The translations under genes and the position numbers were made by a program. Positions 19,214 to 29,875 of a DNA stretch of 64,000 nt are shown in pieces. The notes beneath the pieces are model-generated. The model saw only the letters and a program-made list of their open reading frames with translations, was not told the DNA's origin and did no database searches. Position 1 is the first letter of the stretch; the number at the start of each line of letters is the position of its first letter. This DNA comes from Sphingobacterium puteale (lineage in GTDB: Bacteria > Bacteroidota > Bacteroidia > Sphingobacteriales > Sphingobacteriaceae). The stretch lies in contig NZ_RBWS01000018.1 in NCBI RefSeq assembly GCF_003627955.1, positions 102,520-166,519 on the forward strand, given 5' to 3'.

Positions 19214-21589
19214 TTATTCGTCTTTTAAACTATGTATCGGGTTGGCCAATGCTGCTTTGGCTGCTTGCAGGCTAATCGTAAATAAGGCAATGCTCAGTGA
19301 TAATATACTACCTAGAATAAAGGTGAATACATTGAGATTAATTTTATACGCAAACGTCTGCAACCAGCTTATTGAAAGATAGTAGGCTATGGGTGCGGCA
19401 ATGAGAATAGCAATAAATACGAGTATAACGAATTCTCGGCTTAATAACTTGACAATACCAAATACAGAGGCTCCCAGGACTTTGCGGATGCCAATTTCTT
19501 TGATTCTTATTTGGGCAGAATAGGTACTTAAAGCAAAAAGACCCAAAGCAGAAATGAAGATGGCAACTCCAGCGAAAAGGTTAAAAAGAAATGCTGTCCG
19601 ATTTTCAGATTTATAGATTTTGTCAAATTGATCATCTATGAAATTATAACTGAATGGTCTTTCAGACGGAGTTGTATTATATATTTTTTCGATTGTCTTG
19701 ATGGCTTCAGGAATATGATCTGCGTTTGATTTGATATACAATGTCCCTTTAAATTGACGTGTCCACAATACAATCGGTCCTACTTTTTCTTTCACGGATT
19801 TAAAGTTGAAATCCTTTAAGACACCGATTACTTTGCCCGGAACTTCATGTAGGCTCATTTGAGCGCCAATATATGGCGGTTTAAGTCCCATTTGTTTTGC
19901 TAAGGTTTCATTGATGATATAGCTGGACGAATCCGATGGAAGTCCTGTGAAGTTGGTGCCGGCGACAAATTTCATTCCCATGAGTGGAATAAAGTTTTGG
20001 TCGATGGTCGCACGCCCTACTATAGCTTGATTCTCTTTCGTTTTATTGGGCCAGTTAATGTCGCCAGTAGCATTGCCATAATCCATTATGGAATAAAATC
20101 CAGACAGTGAGGCCGCAGCTATGGATGTAGACTGTCTGAGTTCGGATATAATAGCGTCTGCATGTTTGATATGTTCATCTGAGAGCGGAACTGTAAATAC
20201 TTGGTCTTTAGCATAACCTAAATCCATCTTACGCATATAGGAGAGCTGATTTCTGATGACAATCGTACAGATGATCAATATAATGGAAATGCTAAACTGG
20301 ATAATGACCAATGCTCTCCTAAGTCTGTTTGTTCCGTCTTGCTGTGTTGACTGTCCTTTTAGCGATTGTACCGGTTGGAATGAAGCAAGATAGATCGCAG
20401 GATATATGCTCGAAAGGGCGAGTGTACCTAATAAAGTGCAAGTAAGGTAGATACAGATTTCGGGATTGCTAAGTGTAAAGGCCAAAGATTTTCCGGCCAA
20501 CTCATTGTAACTTGGAATTAACAGTAAGATCAATAAAATAGCAAGGATAAGCGCTACGCTGAAGATGATAACAGATTCTATTACAAACTGAAAAAAAAGC
20601 TGCTTTTTGCTTGCTCCAATTACTTTTCGAATGCCGATCGTTTTAATTCTTTCCAATGAACGTGCCGTACTTAGATTAATATAGTTTACAGCTCCGATGA
20701 TGAGCAGGAGAATTGCGATCACCGAAAAGATCTGTACAGTACGACGTGCGGTTTGGTTTCCTTCTGGACTAATGAGATGGATATCTTTTAAAGCAGCCAA
20801 TCTATATTGTATGGTAACTTCTGTTTTCTGTGCTTTTTTATAGTAATCACTTATTTTTGCGGCAACCTGTGCTGGGTCTACATTTTTATTTATTTGAATG
20901 TAGTTGCTGAAATAAAAATTTCCCAAGTCTTCATCAATTGTTTTCCATTCACCATTCCCTCCGTTTTCAGTAAATCGTTTGGCATAAAAGGTGAGTGGAA
21001 TAACTGCATCAAACCTGATGCTTGAGTTCTGTGGAATATCTTGTAGTATGGCACGGACGATAAAGGTGGTATTATTTTTTCGGATACTTTTGCCGATCGG
21101 ACTTTCTTCGCCAAAGAGTTTTTTAGCAAGGTTTTGGGTAATTAGAATTGCCGCGAGATCCTGTTGAAAATTTTCGATGGATCCAGCATGTAAGGGAAAA
21201 TTAAAAAGAGAGAAAAAGTTTTGATCTACATAGACCAGATCTATATCCGAATAAGTTTGCTTTTTTTTGTCATCCACTAATGTAGCACTCTCTTCTAGAT
21301 TTACACGACTTGCATTTTTTACTTCAGGCAACTGTTGTGCAAACTTGAATAAGGGCGCCGGGGAGGTCGGCCAAACTTGTTCTTTATCATTGTTTTGTAG
21401 TATAGAATTGACCGTATAGATCTGTTCATAATCCTTATGAAAGGTATCAAAACTCTTTTCATCCTGCACCCACAAAATAATAAGCGTAGAGATTGCCAAA
21501 CAAATTGCCAAGCCTACCATATTGATGATGCTGTAGAATTTCTTTTTGTTCAATTCCCGAACGGCCGTTATAATATAGTTTTTAATCAT
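19214..21589 (-). CDS. MacB/FtsX-type ABC transporter permease (permease 9 of 12)
   Basis: This 791-residue permease has a divergent N-terminus (MIITAVRELNKKKFYS-like reading MIKNYIITAVRELNKKKFYS) in place of the AWRN pattern. Its first coupling motif is RIKTIGIRKVIGAS near residue 311, in which the usual Glu after Lys is Thr. The second is RIKEIGIRKVLGAS near 694. The tail is NPIHSLKDE. A 128-nt gap on its 5' side, the second largest inside the array, holds an imperfect hairpin (21667-21690) but no U-run. It may be a processing or attenuation site between permeases 10 and 9; this is unproven. Confidence 0.92.
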   Translation of the reverse strand: MIKNYIITAVRELNKKKFYSIINMVGLAICLAISTLIILWVQDEKSFDTFHKDYEQIYTVNSILQNNDKEQVWPTSPAPLFKFAQQLPEVKNASRVNLEESATLVDDKKKQTYSDIDLVYVDQNFFSLFNFPLHAGSIENFQQDLAAILITQNLAKKLFGEESPIGKSIRKNNTTFIVRAILQDIPQNSSIRFDAVIPLTFYAKRFTENGGNGEWKTIDEDLGNFYFSNYIQINKNVDPAQVAAKISDYYKKAQKTEVTIQYRLAALKDIHLISPEGNQTARRTVQIFSVIAILLLIIGAVNYINLSTARSLERIKTIGIRKVIGASKKQLFFQFVIESVIIFSVALILAILLILLLIPSYNELAGKSLAFTLSNPEICIYLTCTLLGTLALSSIYPAIYLASFQPVQSLKGQSTQQDGTNRLRRALVIIQFSISIILIICTIVIRNQLSYMRKMDLGYAKDQVFTVPLSDEHIKHADAIISELRQSTSIAAASLSGFYSIMDYGNATGDINWPNKTKENQAIVGRATIDQNFIPLMGMKFVAGTNFTGLPSDSSSYIINETLAKQMGLKPPYIGAQMSLHEVPGKVIGVLKDFNFKSVKEKVGPIVLWTRQFKGTLYIKSNADHIPEAIKTIEKIYNTTPSERPFSYNFIDDQFDKIYKSENRTAFLFNLFAGVAIFISALGLFALSTYSAQIRIKEIGIRKVLGASVFGIVKLLSREFVILVFIAILIAAPIAYYLSISWLQTFAYKINLNVFTFILGSILSLSIALFTISLQAAKAALANPIHSLKDE

Positions 21590-21717
21590 GCGGATTAGTT
21601 TTGAAATTTTAGACCCTATATTTTTGGTTATATCTGTTTGCTCTTTTTACTAAATAGAGATTGCAATGGGCTCATTATTGAGACCCATCACTTTCTCTGA
21701 TCACTATTGAGCCTCTT

Positions 21718-24123
21718 TTATTCATCTCTTAAACTGTTGACTGGATTGGCACGTGCGGCCCGTAATGATTGAAAACTTAATGTCAAAAATGCTATCCCTA
21801 TCGTGAGTATCGCAGGTATAAAAAACAACCACCATTGTATCTCAATTTTAAATGTAATATCCTGCAACCATTTGTGTATGACCCACCATGCAATTGGTGT
21901 TGATACCAAAATTGAAATAATAATCAGTTTGAGGTAATCTTTAGACAGTAGGCCAATGATGCCCGTAACGGAACTTCCCAATACTTTGCGGATTCCAATT
22001 TCTTTAGTACGTTGTACAGTTGTTATCGTGACTAAGCCGACGAGGCCAAGGCAGCTCAGCAATAAGGTGATTGCTGTTGCCAGATTGATAATCTTGGACA
22101 ATCGCATATCCGTTTCGTAAAGTGATTTGATCTCTTGGTCATAAAAGCGATAGCTGAATTTTGCATGTGGATAAATGCTTTTCCATTCTTTTTCGAGGTT
22201 TGCCAAGGCAGTCGACCATTTTTTAGGATCATGGTCCAGACGGACATTGATGTGTCCCAGCGGACCTCTATTGGTTGAAACCTCCATCACAATAGGGTTA
22301 AACTGTTGATGAAGATCTTTGCTGTGGAAATTGGCTATAACACCTACAATTTTTACATTTTTGTCCCTGGAAATAACAGCTTGTCCGATTGCTTCGTCAA
22401 CATTTTTATATCCCAGTTCGGTCATGGCTTTTTCGTTGATTATGATCCCCGAACTCGTATCAGACATCATTAATTTGCGGCCGGCAAGAAGTTTTATATC
22501 GTAGAGGTCAATGTAATCCTGATCAACATACTTGTATTGCATGATTCTATTTTTGATTTCCTCTTCGCCATATTTACGGATTCTATTTCCCCAATAACTA
22601 TCATCCATAGGAAAATGTCCCAAGGAGACACGGGCGATTTCCGGATATTTGGATAAGGCCTGCTTAAATACAAATGGATCTGTTGTTGCTTTATCAGCAG
22701 CCCGATTGGGAATTGATACGGTGACAATAGCATCTTTAGTAAATCCCAGATCGCTCTTGAGCATATGTTTGATCTGAATGGTGATCACGAAAGTGCCAAT
22801 AAGGAAAACCTGAGCGATAATAAACTGAAAAATAATCAGTCCTTTGCGGAGGTATACGCCTTTGTTTGAGTTATTGGATAAACTCTTTATTTTCATGACT
22901 TCGATCAATTTTACTTTGTTGATCAATATCGATGGATATACTCCAGCGAAGCATGTGATTAAGACAAGTAACCCAATGATGAACAACAACAGATTGAACT
23001 GATCGTTGTAGTTGTTGATGTCCGAAGGGATAAAATCGCTGAACAGTATTTCCATCATTCTTGTAAAAGGCCAGGAAAGCAAGAGTGCGAATAGTGCGAC
23101 CAAAAAAGTCTCTGTTAAAAAGCTTCGGGTCAAATAGACTTCCCGCTCCCCCAGTGTTTTCCGTATACCAATGGATCGTGCGCGCATAGGCACCATCGCG
23201 GTACTTAGATTGATATAATTGATCGCAGCTAATACAAGTAGAAATGCGGCTATTCCGATAAGTCCATAGAGTACCTTGATGTTGCTGTGATTTTGTATAA
23301 TTGGGTTAAAATGCAACTCAGTTAATGGTGAAAAACGGGTAGTTTGCTTATAGTTCTCTTTTTTATATTCTTCGCCATTCATCTGCACTAATTTTTGATC
23401 GATGGTATTGGCGAGATTTTTAAGATGATCGACAGATTTGACTTTGACAAATAACTGATAATAGTTCATCAGCATCAACCAATTGTTTAAATTCGGGTCC
23501 TGATTAGGTATTTTGATAAATTCCTTACCAATAAAAGTACTTGGATAACTTAAGTCTTCTACAATGCCAGATACAGTAAACTGTGTCGTATCATAAGAAA
23601 TGGTCTTGCCTATAATATCCTGACTTTGCAGTTTTGGGAAATAGGCCTTCGCACGCGATTCGGTAAGAACGACTTCATTTTGGAGCTTGAAAAGCTGATG
23701 CGGACTTCCGGCAAGCCATTTATAGGGGACCATTTTAAAATAGTCGGCAGTCGTTGCAAAAATTTTTTCCTGTTCGGTAAACTCTGTGGGTGTTTCACTT
23801 TTGGAAGCTGGTGTTACGACTTCAAAATAACGATTATAATAAGGTACAACCAATTCGACATCTTCTGAGTTCTCTTTCAGGTAATAAGGAAGGGGAAATG
23901 GTACTGCGTCAAAATCTCCGCTTTCTTTTTCGCTTTGTGTATGCGAGAATACTTTGTATATCTGCTCTTTGTCTGGATGTTGTCGGTCAAAACTAAATTC
24001 ATAATTGACAATACGAAAGATAAGCCAACAGGCGCTTATACCTATGGCTAGTCCCAATACATTTAGCAAAGTAAAAAGACGATGTCGCCAGAGTTGTCTA
24101 AATATCAATTTCATATTACTCAT
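21718..24123 (-). CDS. MacB/FtsX-type ABC transporter permease (permease 10 of 12), close paralogue of permease 11
   Basis: This 801-residue protein and permease 11 are visibly the closest pair in the array. They share RLFTxLNxxGLAIGISA, FRIVNYEFSF and HPDKExIYK at the N-terminus, and the altered first coupling motif RARSIGIRKTLGE (near residue 312 here) where other members have VGA. The second motif is RTKEIGIRKVLGSS near 703, with Ser-Ser rather than Ala-Ser. The tail is NPVNSLRDE. The first start codon gives MSNMKLIF; Met4 is an equally possible start. The pair looks like a local tandem duplication. Confidence 0.92.
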   Translation of the reverse strand: MSNMKLIFRQLWRHRLFTLLNVLGLAIGISACWLIFRIVNYEFSFDRQHPDKEQIYKVFSHTQSEKESGDFDAVPFPLPYYLKENSEDVELVVPYYNRYFEVVTPASKSETPTEFTEQEKIFATTADYFKMVPYKWLAGSPHQLFKLQNEVVLTESRAKAYFPKLQSQDIIGKTISYDTTQFTVSGIVEDLSYPSTFIGKEFIKIPNQDPNLNNWLMLMNYYQLFVKVKSVDHLKNLANTIDQKLVQMNGEEYKKENYKQTTRFSPLTELHFNPIIQNHSNIKVLYGLIGIAAFLLVLAAINYINLSTAMVPMRARSIGIRKTLGEREVYLTRSFLTETFLVALFALLLSWPFTRMMEILFSDFIPSDINNYNDQFNLLLFIIGLLVLITCFAGVYPSILINKVKLIEVMKIKSLSNNSNKGVYLRKGLIIFQFIIAQVFLIGTFVITIQIKHMLKSDLGFTKDAIVTVSIPNRAADKATTDPFVFKQALSKYPEIARVSLGHFPMDDSYWGNRIRKYGEEEIKNRIMQYKYVDQDYIDLYDIKLLAGRKLMMSDTSSGIIINEKAMTELGYKNVDEAIGQAVISRDKNVKIVGVIANFHSKDLHQQFNPIVMEVSTNRGPLGHINVRLDHDPKKWSTALANLEKEWKSIYPHAKFSYRFYDQEIKSLYETDMRLSKIINLATAITLLLSCLGLVGLVTITTVQRTKEIGIRKVLGSSVTGIIGLLSKDYLKLIIISILVSTPIAWWVIHKWLQDITFKIEIQWWLFFIPAILTIGIAFLTLSFQSLRAARANPVNSLRDE

Positions 24124-24166
24124 TACAATTCAGTTTTATTGGGTTTATTTTTTATAAAGTGCTTCT

Positions 24167-26584
24167 TTATTCATCTCTTAAACTATCTACTGGATTTGCA
24201 CGGGCAGCACTGACGGATTGATAGCTCATGGCTAAAAATGCTACGCCAATAGTTACTATCGCCGGAAGGATAAACATCCACCAGCTGAGCTCTATTTTAA
24301 AAGCAAAGTCTGTTAGCCATTTGTCAATCGCCAACCAGGCAATCGGTGTAGCAATTAGGATCGAGATAACAATTAGTTTGATATAATCTTTTGATAACAG
24401 TAACACAATTCCGCTGACCGTACTTCCCAAAATTTTTCGGATACCGATCTCTTTTGTCCGTTGATGCGTCGTTAATGTCACTAAACCAATCAATCCCAAG
24501 CAGCTTAATAAAATGGTAATTGAGGTTGACAAATTGATTATTTTATAAAAGCGATAATCTTTCTCATAGAGTTCCTTGATCCGCTGATCATAAAATTGGT
24601 AGGTAAATGGTGCATTGGGATATACGTTTTTCCATTCGGTCTTGATGGATGCAATCGCCTGGTGCCATTTTTTAGGGTCTCCATTTAATTTGATATTAAT
24701 ATTCTGCAGCGTGCCCTTGTCTGTTGATATTTGCATAGCAAGGGGCTCTAATGGAGCGTGTAGATTAAAGTTGTGGAAATCGGCCAGTATGCCTACAATT
24801 GTGGTTGGACGATCGTTTACAGTTACGGTTTTTCCGAGTGCTTCCACCGGAGTTTTAAATCCAAACTTACTAATGGCTTTTTGATTAACCAGTATTCCTG
24901 ATGTTGTATCCGAAAGTTTGAGAGCCCGGCCGGCCAGTAATTTCATTTTGAATACATCCAGGTAATTTTCTTCGATATATTTAAAAGGCATATTGACCAA
25001 GATCTGACCGGTATCGCTCTGCATCATGATATTATTTCCCCATTGATCGTTATTCATTGGGAGGTGGCCTAGCGAAACCTGGTCGATTTCAGGATATTTT
25101 TGAAGGAGCTCTTTCAACAGAAATGGACTTTTGCCGGAATCTTCCGCTTTTTTATACGGCAGTTTGAGGGTAATAACAGCATCATCCTGAAAGCCAACAT
25201 CGCTATTTAAGGCATGTTGTAGCTGCAAACCCATGATCACTGTCAATACGACAAAAGCCTGGGCGATTACAAATTGAAAGACAATGAGGATCTTTCTGAG
25301 CGAAATACCACCAAACGAAATTTTGTCTGCTGCATGGATTTTGATGGCTTCTACGACATGTACCTTATTGATGAGGTAAGCTGGATACAGGCTGGAAATC
25401 AACGTGAGTAGGATAATAAGCCCCAATAGAAAGATAAAAACGGATAAACCATCAGAATAAGCATTTATATTTTCCGGGAGATATGAACTAAACGTAAGTT
25501 CAAATATTTTGACCAATGGCCAGGAAAATAATAGCCCAAATAGACAGGTAAAAAATGTTTCTTTGATAAAGGATAGTGTCAAGTGTCTGGGTTGTTCGCC
25601 CAATGTTTTCCGAATACCGATTTCCCGAGCCCGGGCCGGAACACGGGCGGTGGTCAGGTTGATGTAATTGATACTTGCCAGTATAAGGAGAAATACGGCT
25701 ATACCTATCAATCCGAACAACACCTGCTTGTCACTTCCGTTCAAGATGAATTTATTGAAATGCAAGTCCGTCAGTGGTGCTAACTCATAACCGGCCGTTA
25801 TATTGTACTGCTTAAATTCTTCGCCAGCCATCTCCTGAAACTTCTTGGTAGCTAGTTTAATTACTTGCGAAGGCATCCCATTTTCAGTTAATTTAATGTA
25901 AACATGGAAATTTGAACTTGAATTCTCCCAATTGTCTGCTTCCTGGGGATTGGGTTTTACACGGATAAATTCTTTACTGACAAAACTGCTCGGATAGTCT
26001 AAGTCGGCGACAATACCGGTTAATGTAAGAAGCTGATCATCGTATTGTATTGTTTTGCCAAGAAGAGATTTTGGATCTGCATCGGGGAAATATTGTTTTG
26101 CACGGGAGGCCGTCAGAATGGTTTCATTGTTGTTTTTGAGCGCCGTATTTGGATTACCAACGATCCATTTATAGGGAACAAGTTTGAAATAGTCCGTAGT
26201 AGCTGCGACAATTTTGTCCTGCTCATTGAACTCCAAGGTTTCATTGTCGGAACGCTTAACCTTGATGCTTTCAAATGATCGATTAGTGATCGGTGCAACC
26301 AATTCCAAGCCGGTCAGATCTTTCTTTAAATTAGCACCCAGATAAGCACCAAGAGGGTAGGGGGTCCCATCAAAACGGTGCATGTTTTCACCTTCCTTAA
26401 ATGCCGAGTAAAGCTTGTAAATCCGTTCCTTGTCGGGATGATTCTGGTTAAAACTGAATTCGTAATTGACAATCCGAAATACAATCCAGCTTGCGCTGAT
26501 CCCGATCGCTAGACCGATGATATTAAGAAAGGTAAACAGACGGTTACGTCCCCATTGTCTCAAAATTAATTTTATGCCTTTCAT
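24167..26584 (-). CDS. MacB/FtsX-type ABC transporter permease (permease 11 of 12), close paralogue of permease 10
   Basis: This 805-residue permease is the first encoded after the ATPase gene in the direction of transcription, 105 nt downstream of it. Coupling motifs are RAREIGIRKTLGEQ near residue 316 and RTKEIGIRKILGST near 708; both share the permease 10 type of change from the V-L-G-A-S consensus. The tail is NPVDSLRDE. The N-terminus MKGIKLILRQWGRNRLFTFL differs from the MIK-N form of most other members. It is one of the second subfamily (6, 10, 11). Confidence 0.92.
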   Translation of the reverse strand: MKGIKLILRQWGRNRLFTFLNIIGLAIGISASWIVFRIVNYEFSFNQNHPDKERIYKLYSAFKEGENMHRFDGTPYPLGAYLGANLKKDLTGLELVAPITNRSFESIKVKRSDNETLEFNEQDKIVAATTDYFKLVPYKWIVGNPNTALKNNNETILTASRAKQYFPDADPKSLLGKTIQYDDQLLTLTGIVADLDYPSSFVSKEFIRVKPNPQEADNWENSSSNFHVYIKLTENGMPSQVIKLATKKFQEMAGEEFKQYNITAGYELAPLTDLHFNKFILNGSDKQVLFGLIGIAVFLLILASINYINLTTARVPARAREIGIRKTLGEQPRHLTLSFIKETFFTCLFGLLFSWPLVKIFELTFSSYLPENINAYSDGLSVFIFLLGLIILLTLISSLYPAYLINKVHVVEAIKIHAADKISFGGISLRKILIVFQFVIAQAFVVLTVIMGLQLQHALNSDVGFQDDAVITLKLPYKKAEDSGKSPFLLKELLQKYPEIDQVSLGHLPMNNDQWGNNIMMQSDTGQILVNMPFKYIEENYLDVFKMKLLAGRALKLSDTTSGILVNQKAISKFGFKTPVEALGKTVTVNDRPTTIVGILADFHNFNLHAPLEPLAMQISTDKGTLQNINIKLNGDPKKWHQAIASIKTEWKNVYPNAPFTYQFYDQRIKELYEKDYRFYKIINLSTSITILLSCLGLIGLVTLTTHQRTKEIGIRKILGSTVSGIVLLLSKDYIKLIVISILIATPIAWLAIDKWLTDFAFKIELSWWMFILPAIVTIGVAFLAMSYQSVSAARANPVDSLRDE

Positions 26585-26689
26585 CGTTTTATACTTTAAA
26601 CTCGTTTAATAGCTCTCGGCCCTTCATGGGTAAGCGCTTTTAGATTTTTAAGAACATTCCTTACCCTTAAAAGGATCAGCTGGCCCTGG

Positions 26690-27388
26690 CTAGGATCCTA
26701 ATGATGTCGTTTCCATAATAACCTGACCATCCAGCATGCGGATGATACGATCCGAAAATTTGGCGTCATGTTCACTGTGGGTAACCATCACGATGGTTGT
26801 ACCAGCTTCGTTCAGTTCGGTTAAGAGTTGCATCACTTCATTACCATTGTTGGAATCCAGGTTACCGGTAGGCTCATCGGCAAGAATTAATTTGGGATTA
26901 TTGACGACAGCACGGGCAACGGCCACACGCTGTTGCTGTCCTCCGGAAAGCTGTTGGGGAAAGTGGTTGCGGCGGTGCATGATTTGCACTTTCTCCAGTA
27001 CTTCTTCAACTCGTTTCTTACGTTCGGCTGCTGGGACATTGGTATAGACAAGAGGAAGTTCCACGTTTTCAAATACCGTCAGTTCATCAATCAGATTAAA
27101 ACTCTGGAATACGAAACCTATATTGTGCTTACGTAGATCTGAACGGCCGCGTTCTTTAAATTTAGCAACCTCGATATCGTTAAACAGGTAGCTACCTTCA
27201 TCCAGATCATCCAATAGTCCAATTATATTCAGTAAAGTTGATTTACCACAACCGGAAGGGCCCATCACTGCAACAAATTCGCCCTCTTTCACATGAATAT
27301 TTAAATTGTTCAATGCGACAGTCTCTACTTCTTCCGTGCGGTAATACTTTTGAAGATTGGTTATTTTAATCATATTTTTTGCGCTCAT
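26690..27388 (-). CDS. ABC transporter ATP-binding protein, MacB/LolD type
   Basis: This 232-residue ATPase should power the permeases around it by binding their cytoplasmic coupling helices. Walker A is GPSGCGKST (43-51), the Q-loop is FVFQSFNL (92-99), the signature is LSGGQQQRVAVARA (147-160) and Walker B is LILADEPTGNLD (167-178). The H-loop is VTHSEHD further on. The LNIIGLLDxLDEG and TxEVETVALNNL context is that of the MacB/LolD/FtsE group rather than of drug-exporter ATPases. It is the only ATPase gene of the whole array and lies between permeases 11 and 12. A start at Met6 is also possible. Confidence 0.95.
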   Translation of the reverse strand: MSAKNMIKITNLQKYYRTEEVETVALNNLNIHVKEGEFVAVMGPSGCGKSTLLNIIGLLDDLDEGSYLFNDIEVAKFKERGRSDLRKHNIGFVFQSFNLIDELTVFENVELPLVYTNVPAAERKKRVEEVLEKVQIMHRRNHFPQQLSGGQQQRVAVARAVVNNPKLILADEPTGNLDSNNGNEVMQLLTELNEAGTTIVMVTHSEHDAKFSDRIIRMLDGQVIMETTSLGS

Positions 27389-27473
27389 GGTTTTATGTTT
27401 TGGGCCCTTGGCAACAGCTTTGGGCAGTTATTATTCTGTTTAAAAATATTCTTTATCGTGTTTATTTGTCTGT

Positions 27474-29840
27474 TTATTCGTCTCGGAGTGTTTTGGTCGG
27501 ATTGGCAACTGCAGCTTTAAAGGCCTGTGAACTTATTGTCAATAAAGCTATTACTATTGCGGTTAGTCCGCTCAACACAAAAACTGTCCAGGAAATTGTG
27601 ATATGATGCGCATAGTCTGCCAGCCATTTGTGCATAAAAATCCAGGCAATCGGGAATGCAATGATACAGGAGATACCTATCAGGATAATAAATTCGCGAT
27701 TGAGCATCTGGATAAGCCCAGAGACTGACGCTCCGAGTACTTTGCGGATACTGATTTCCTTAGCGCGTTGTTCTGTGGCAAAGGCGGCTAAACCAAATAG
27801 TCCCAAGCACGAAATGATAATGGATATGATGGCAAATACGCTGGATAACTGTTGTATAAACAGTTCAGCCTGAAATTTGCTGTTGAAGGTTTCATCCAAG
27901 AATTTGTAATCGAAAGGAAATCCTGGATTATTTTTTACAATAATCTTCTCAATTTGCTGAATAGCTTGTGGAAGGTCAATCCCTGCTTTTGTCCGGATAT
28001 TCAATAAGCCGCTCTCTCTGACCAAAGGAATAAATAACATCGGATCTGGATCGGCATATACGTTGTTATAAACAAAGTTTTTGACAACTCCGGCTATCGT
28101 GTAATTCTCTTCGCCGTAATTAAGGATACTACCTACGACATGACCATCTTTGCGGATTAATTTAGCAAGGGTTTCGTTAATAAGAACCGATGTGCTGTCT
28201 CCCAGTAAGTTGGTGTGAAAGTTTCTTCCATCAAACATTTTAAGATCTAATGCTGGTACTAAGCCTTCATCTGCGCGCAGCATGCCGATAAGAATACTCT
28301 TGTTGGGATCTTTTCCTTCCCAATTGAAACCAGAGGTATTATTGTAAATGTTGAGGATACTCACATCACTGACACCAACTTGCTCCACCAATCCTGTTGC
28401 TATGAGCTGGTTTTTGATTAAAGGAAGGTGTTTGGCCATGTCTCCTTGCAATGCGGTGGTCAAAACCTGACTCTTGTCAAATCCCAGGTCTTTATTTTTA
28501 TTATGTTGTATCTGCTGATAAATGATAATGGTACAAATAATCAGTACAACTGATGCGGTATATTGTAAAACAACCAGTCCCTTACGGATAAGACTTCCGG
28601 TCCCAGCTTTCTGCTTTGCTCCTTTGATCGTAGATAGTGGTTTAAAAGCAGACAGGAAGAATGCAGGATAGCTTCCTGCAAATAGTCCGCAGATTAAAGT
28701 AATTATGATGACAAAGGCAAGATGTATCGGTTTGAATAAATCGACCTGAAGGTCTTGACCAATCATGGTATTAAATGGCCGAATACAAATATAGACGAAT
28801 AAAATAGCGACCAAAGAGGAAATAGAGGCTAGTACCAACGATTCTGCAAGAAATTGTCCGATCAACGATTGACGACTTGCGCCAACAACTTTGCGCATAC
28901 CGACCTCTTTTGCTCTTTTCTCGGATCTGGCTGTTGCGAGATTCATAAAATTGATACAGGCAATCAGCAAAACGATCCAAGCAATAATGCTGAACAGACG
29001 AATATTTTTTAAACTTCCTTCTATTTCATTTCCACTATTATCAAAACGGTTATGTGTAACCCATCTTTCCATTGGATAGAGTAAATTTTGTGAAAAAGTA
29101 ACCTCACCATTGGTTCTGTTTTTGACATAGTTCATGAGCTGTTTGTTGATTTGATCAACGTTTGCATTGTCTTCAACCTGAATCAACGTCTGGATACCAT
29201 TATTGTCCCATCTGGTCAGCCAGTCTTGGGTAGACTCAAATTTTTTGAAGGGAATTAACCATTGAAAATTATAACTGCTGTTTTTAGGGAGGTCTTTTGT
29301 AATAGCTGATACGATGTAAAGTTCTTTGTTATCAATCTTTACTGTCTTACCTAGGGCGGGTTGATTACCAAATAATTTTTTCGCACCAGATTCCGATAAA
29401 ATGATGTTATCTACTTTGTCAAACGCAGTTTTACGATCTCCCTCCATAAATTCCAGGGAAAGTACATCTGTAATGGTCGCGTCAGCATATAGTCCATTTT
29501 GAAATAAATTGTTGTCACCGACAGAGAATAGCATTGGGCTATTCCATGTCATGCGTACAGCATGTTTAATGCCTGGAATCTCTTTTTCTATATTTTGTGC
29601 CAGGGGACCGGGGGTTGATTCGAACACAAAGGTTGCACCATCATAGGTCTGTTTCGACTTGACAATGTAGATATCCTTTTTGTTGGGAAAGTTATCGTTA
29701 TAACTCAACTGATTTTCTACCCATAAAAAAATCAGTGCTGCCGCAGCAATGCCAATTGCTAACCCAAAAATATTGAGAAAGCTGTACCCTTTGGTTTTCC
29801 AAAGGTTGCGAAAGGCTGTTTTTATAAAGTTCTTTATCAT
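27474..29840 (-). CDS. MacB/FtsX-type ABC transporter permease (permease 12 of 12, promoter-proximal)
   Basis: This 788-residue permease is encoded between the adaptor and the ATPase, so it may be the founding partner of the tripartite exporter. Coupling motifs are RAKEVGMRKVVGAS near residue 307 and RAKEISIRKVLGAS near 691. The tail is NPTKTLRDE. I chose the ATG at 29838-29840, which gives the family N-terminus MIKNFIKTAFRNLWKTKGYS; an in-frame TTG at 29873 would add eleven residues without homology. The gene begins 35 nt after the adaptor stop codon. Sequence in the first half (MIGQDLQVDLF, NFMNLATARSEKRAKEVG) places it with permeases 1-3. Confidence 0.92.
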   Translation of the reverse strand: MIKNFIKTAFRNLWKTKGYSFLNIFGLAIGIAAAALIFLWVENQLSYNDNFPNKKDIYIVKSKQTYDGATFVFESTPGPLAQNIEKEIPGIKHAVRMTWNSPMLFSVGDNNLFQNGLYADATITDVLSLEFMEGDRKTAFDKVDNIILSESGAKKLFGNQPALGKTVKIDNKELYIVSAITKDLPKNSSYNFQWLIPFKKFESTQDWLTRWDNNGIQTLIQVEDNANVDQINKQLMNYVKNRTNGEVTFSQNLLYPMERWVTHNRFDNSGNEIEGSLKNIRLFSIIAWIVLLIACINFMNLATARSEKRAKEVGMRKVVGASRQSLIGQFLAESLVLASISSLVAILFVYICIRPFNTMIGQDLQVDLFKPIHLAFVIIITLICGLFAGSYPAFFLSAFKPLSTIKGAKQKAGTGSLIRKGLVVLQYTASVVLIICTIIIYQQIQHNKNKDLGFDKSQVLTTALQGDMAKHLPLIKNQLIATGLVEQVGVSDVSILNIYNNTSGFNWEGKDPNKSILIGMLRADEGLVPALDLKMFDGRNFHTNLLGDSTSVLINETLAKLIRKDGHVVGSILNYGEENYTIAGVVKNFVYNNVYADPDPMLFIPLVRESGLLNIRTKAGIDLPQAIQQIEKIIVKNNPGFPFDYKFLDETFNSKFQAELFIQQLSSVFAIISIIISCLGLFGLAAFATEQRAKEISIRKVLGASVSGLIQMLNREFIILIGISCIIAFPIAWIFMHKWLADYAHHITISWTVFVLSGLTAIVIALLTISSQAFKAAVANPTKTLRDE

Positions 29841-29875
29841 TGTGGTATTGCGTAATTGGTGTTGCTTATTCAAAT

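Noticed and set aside
21667..21690. Hairpin between permeases 10 and 9 as a terminator
   Set aside because: The stem has a bulge and no T-run in the direction of transcription; kept only as a possible processing site.
29841..29873. TTG start for permease 12 eleven codons upstream
   Set aside because: All complete paralogues begin at the MIK-type Met, and the extension shows no similarity.
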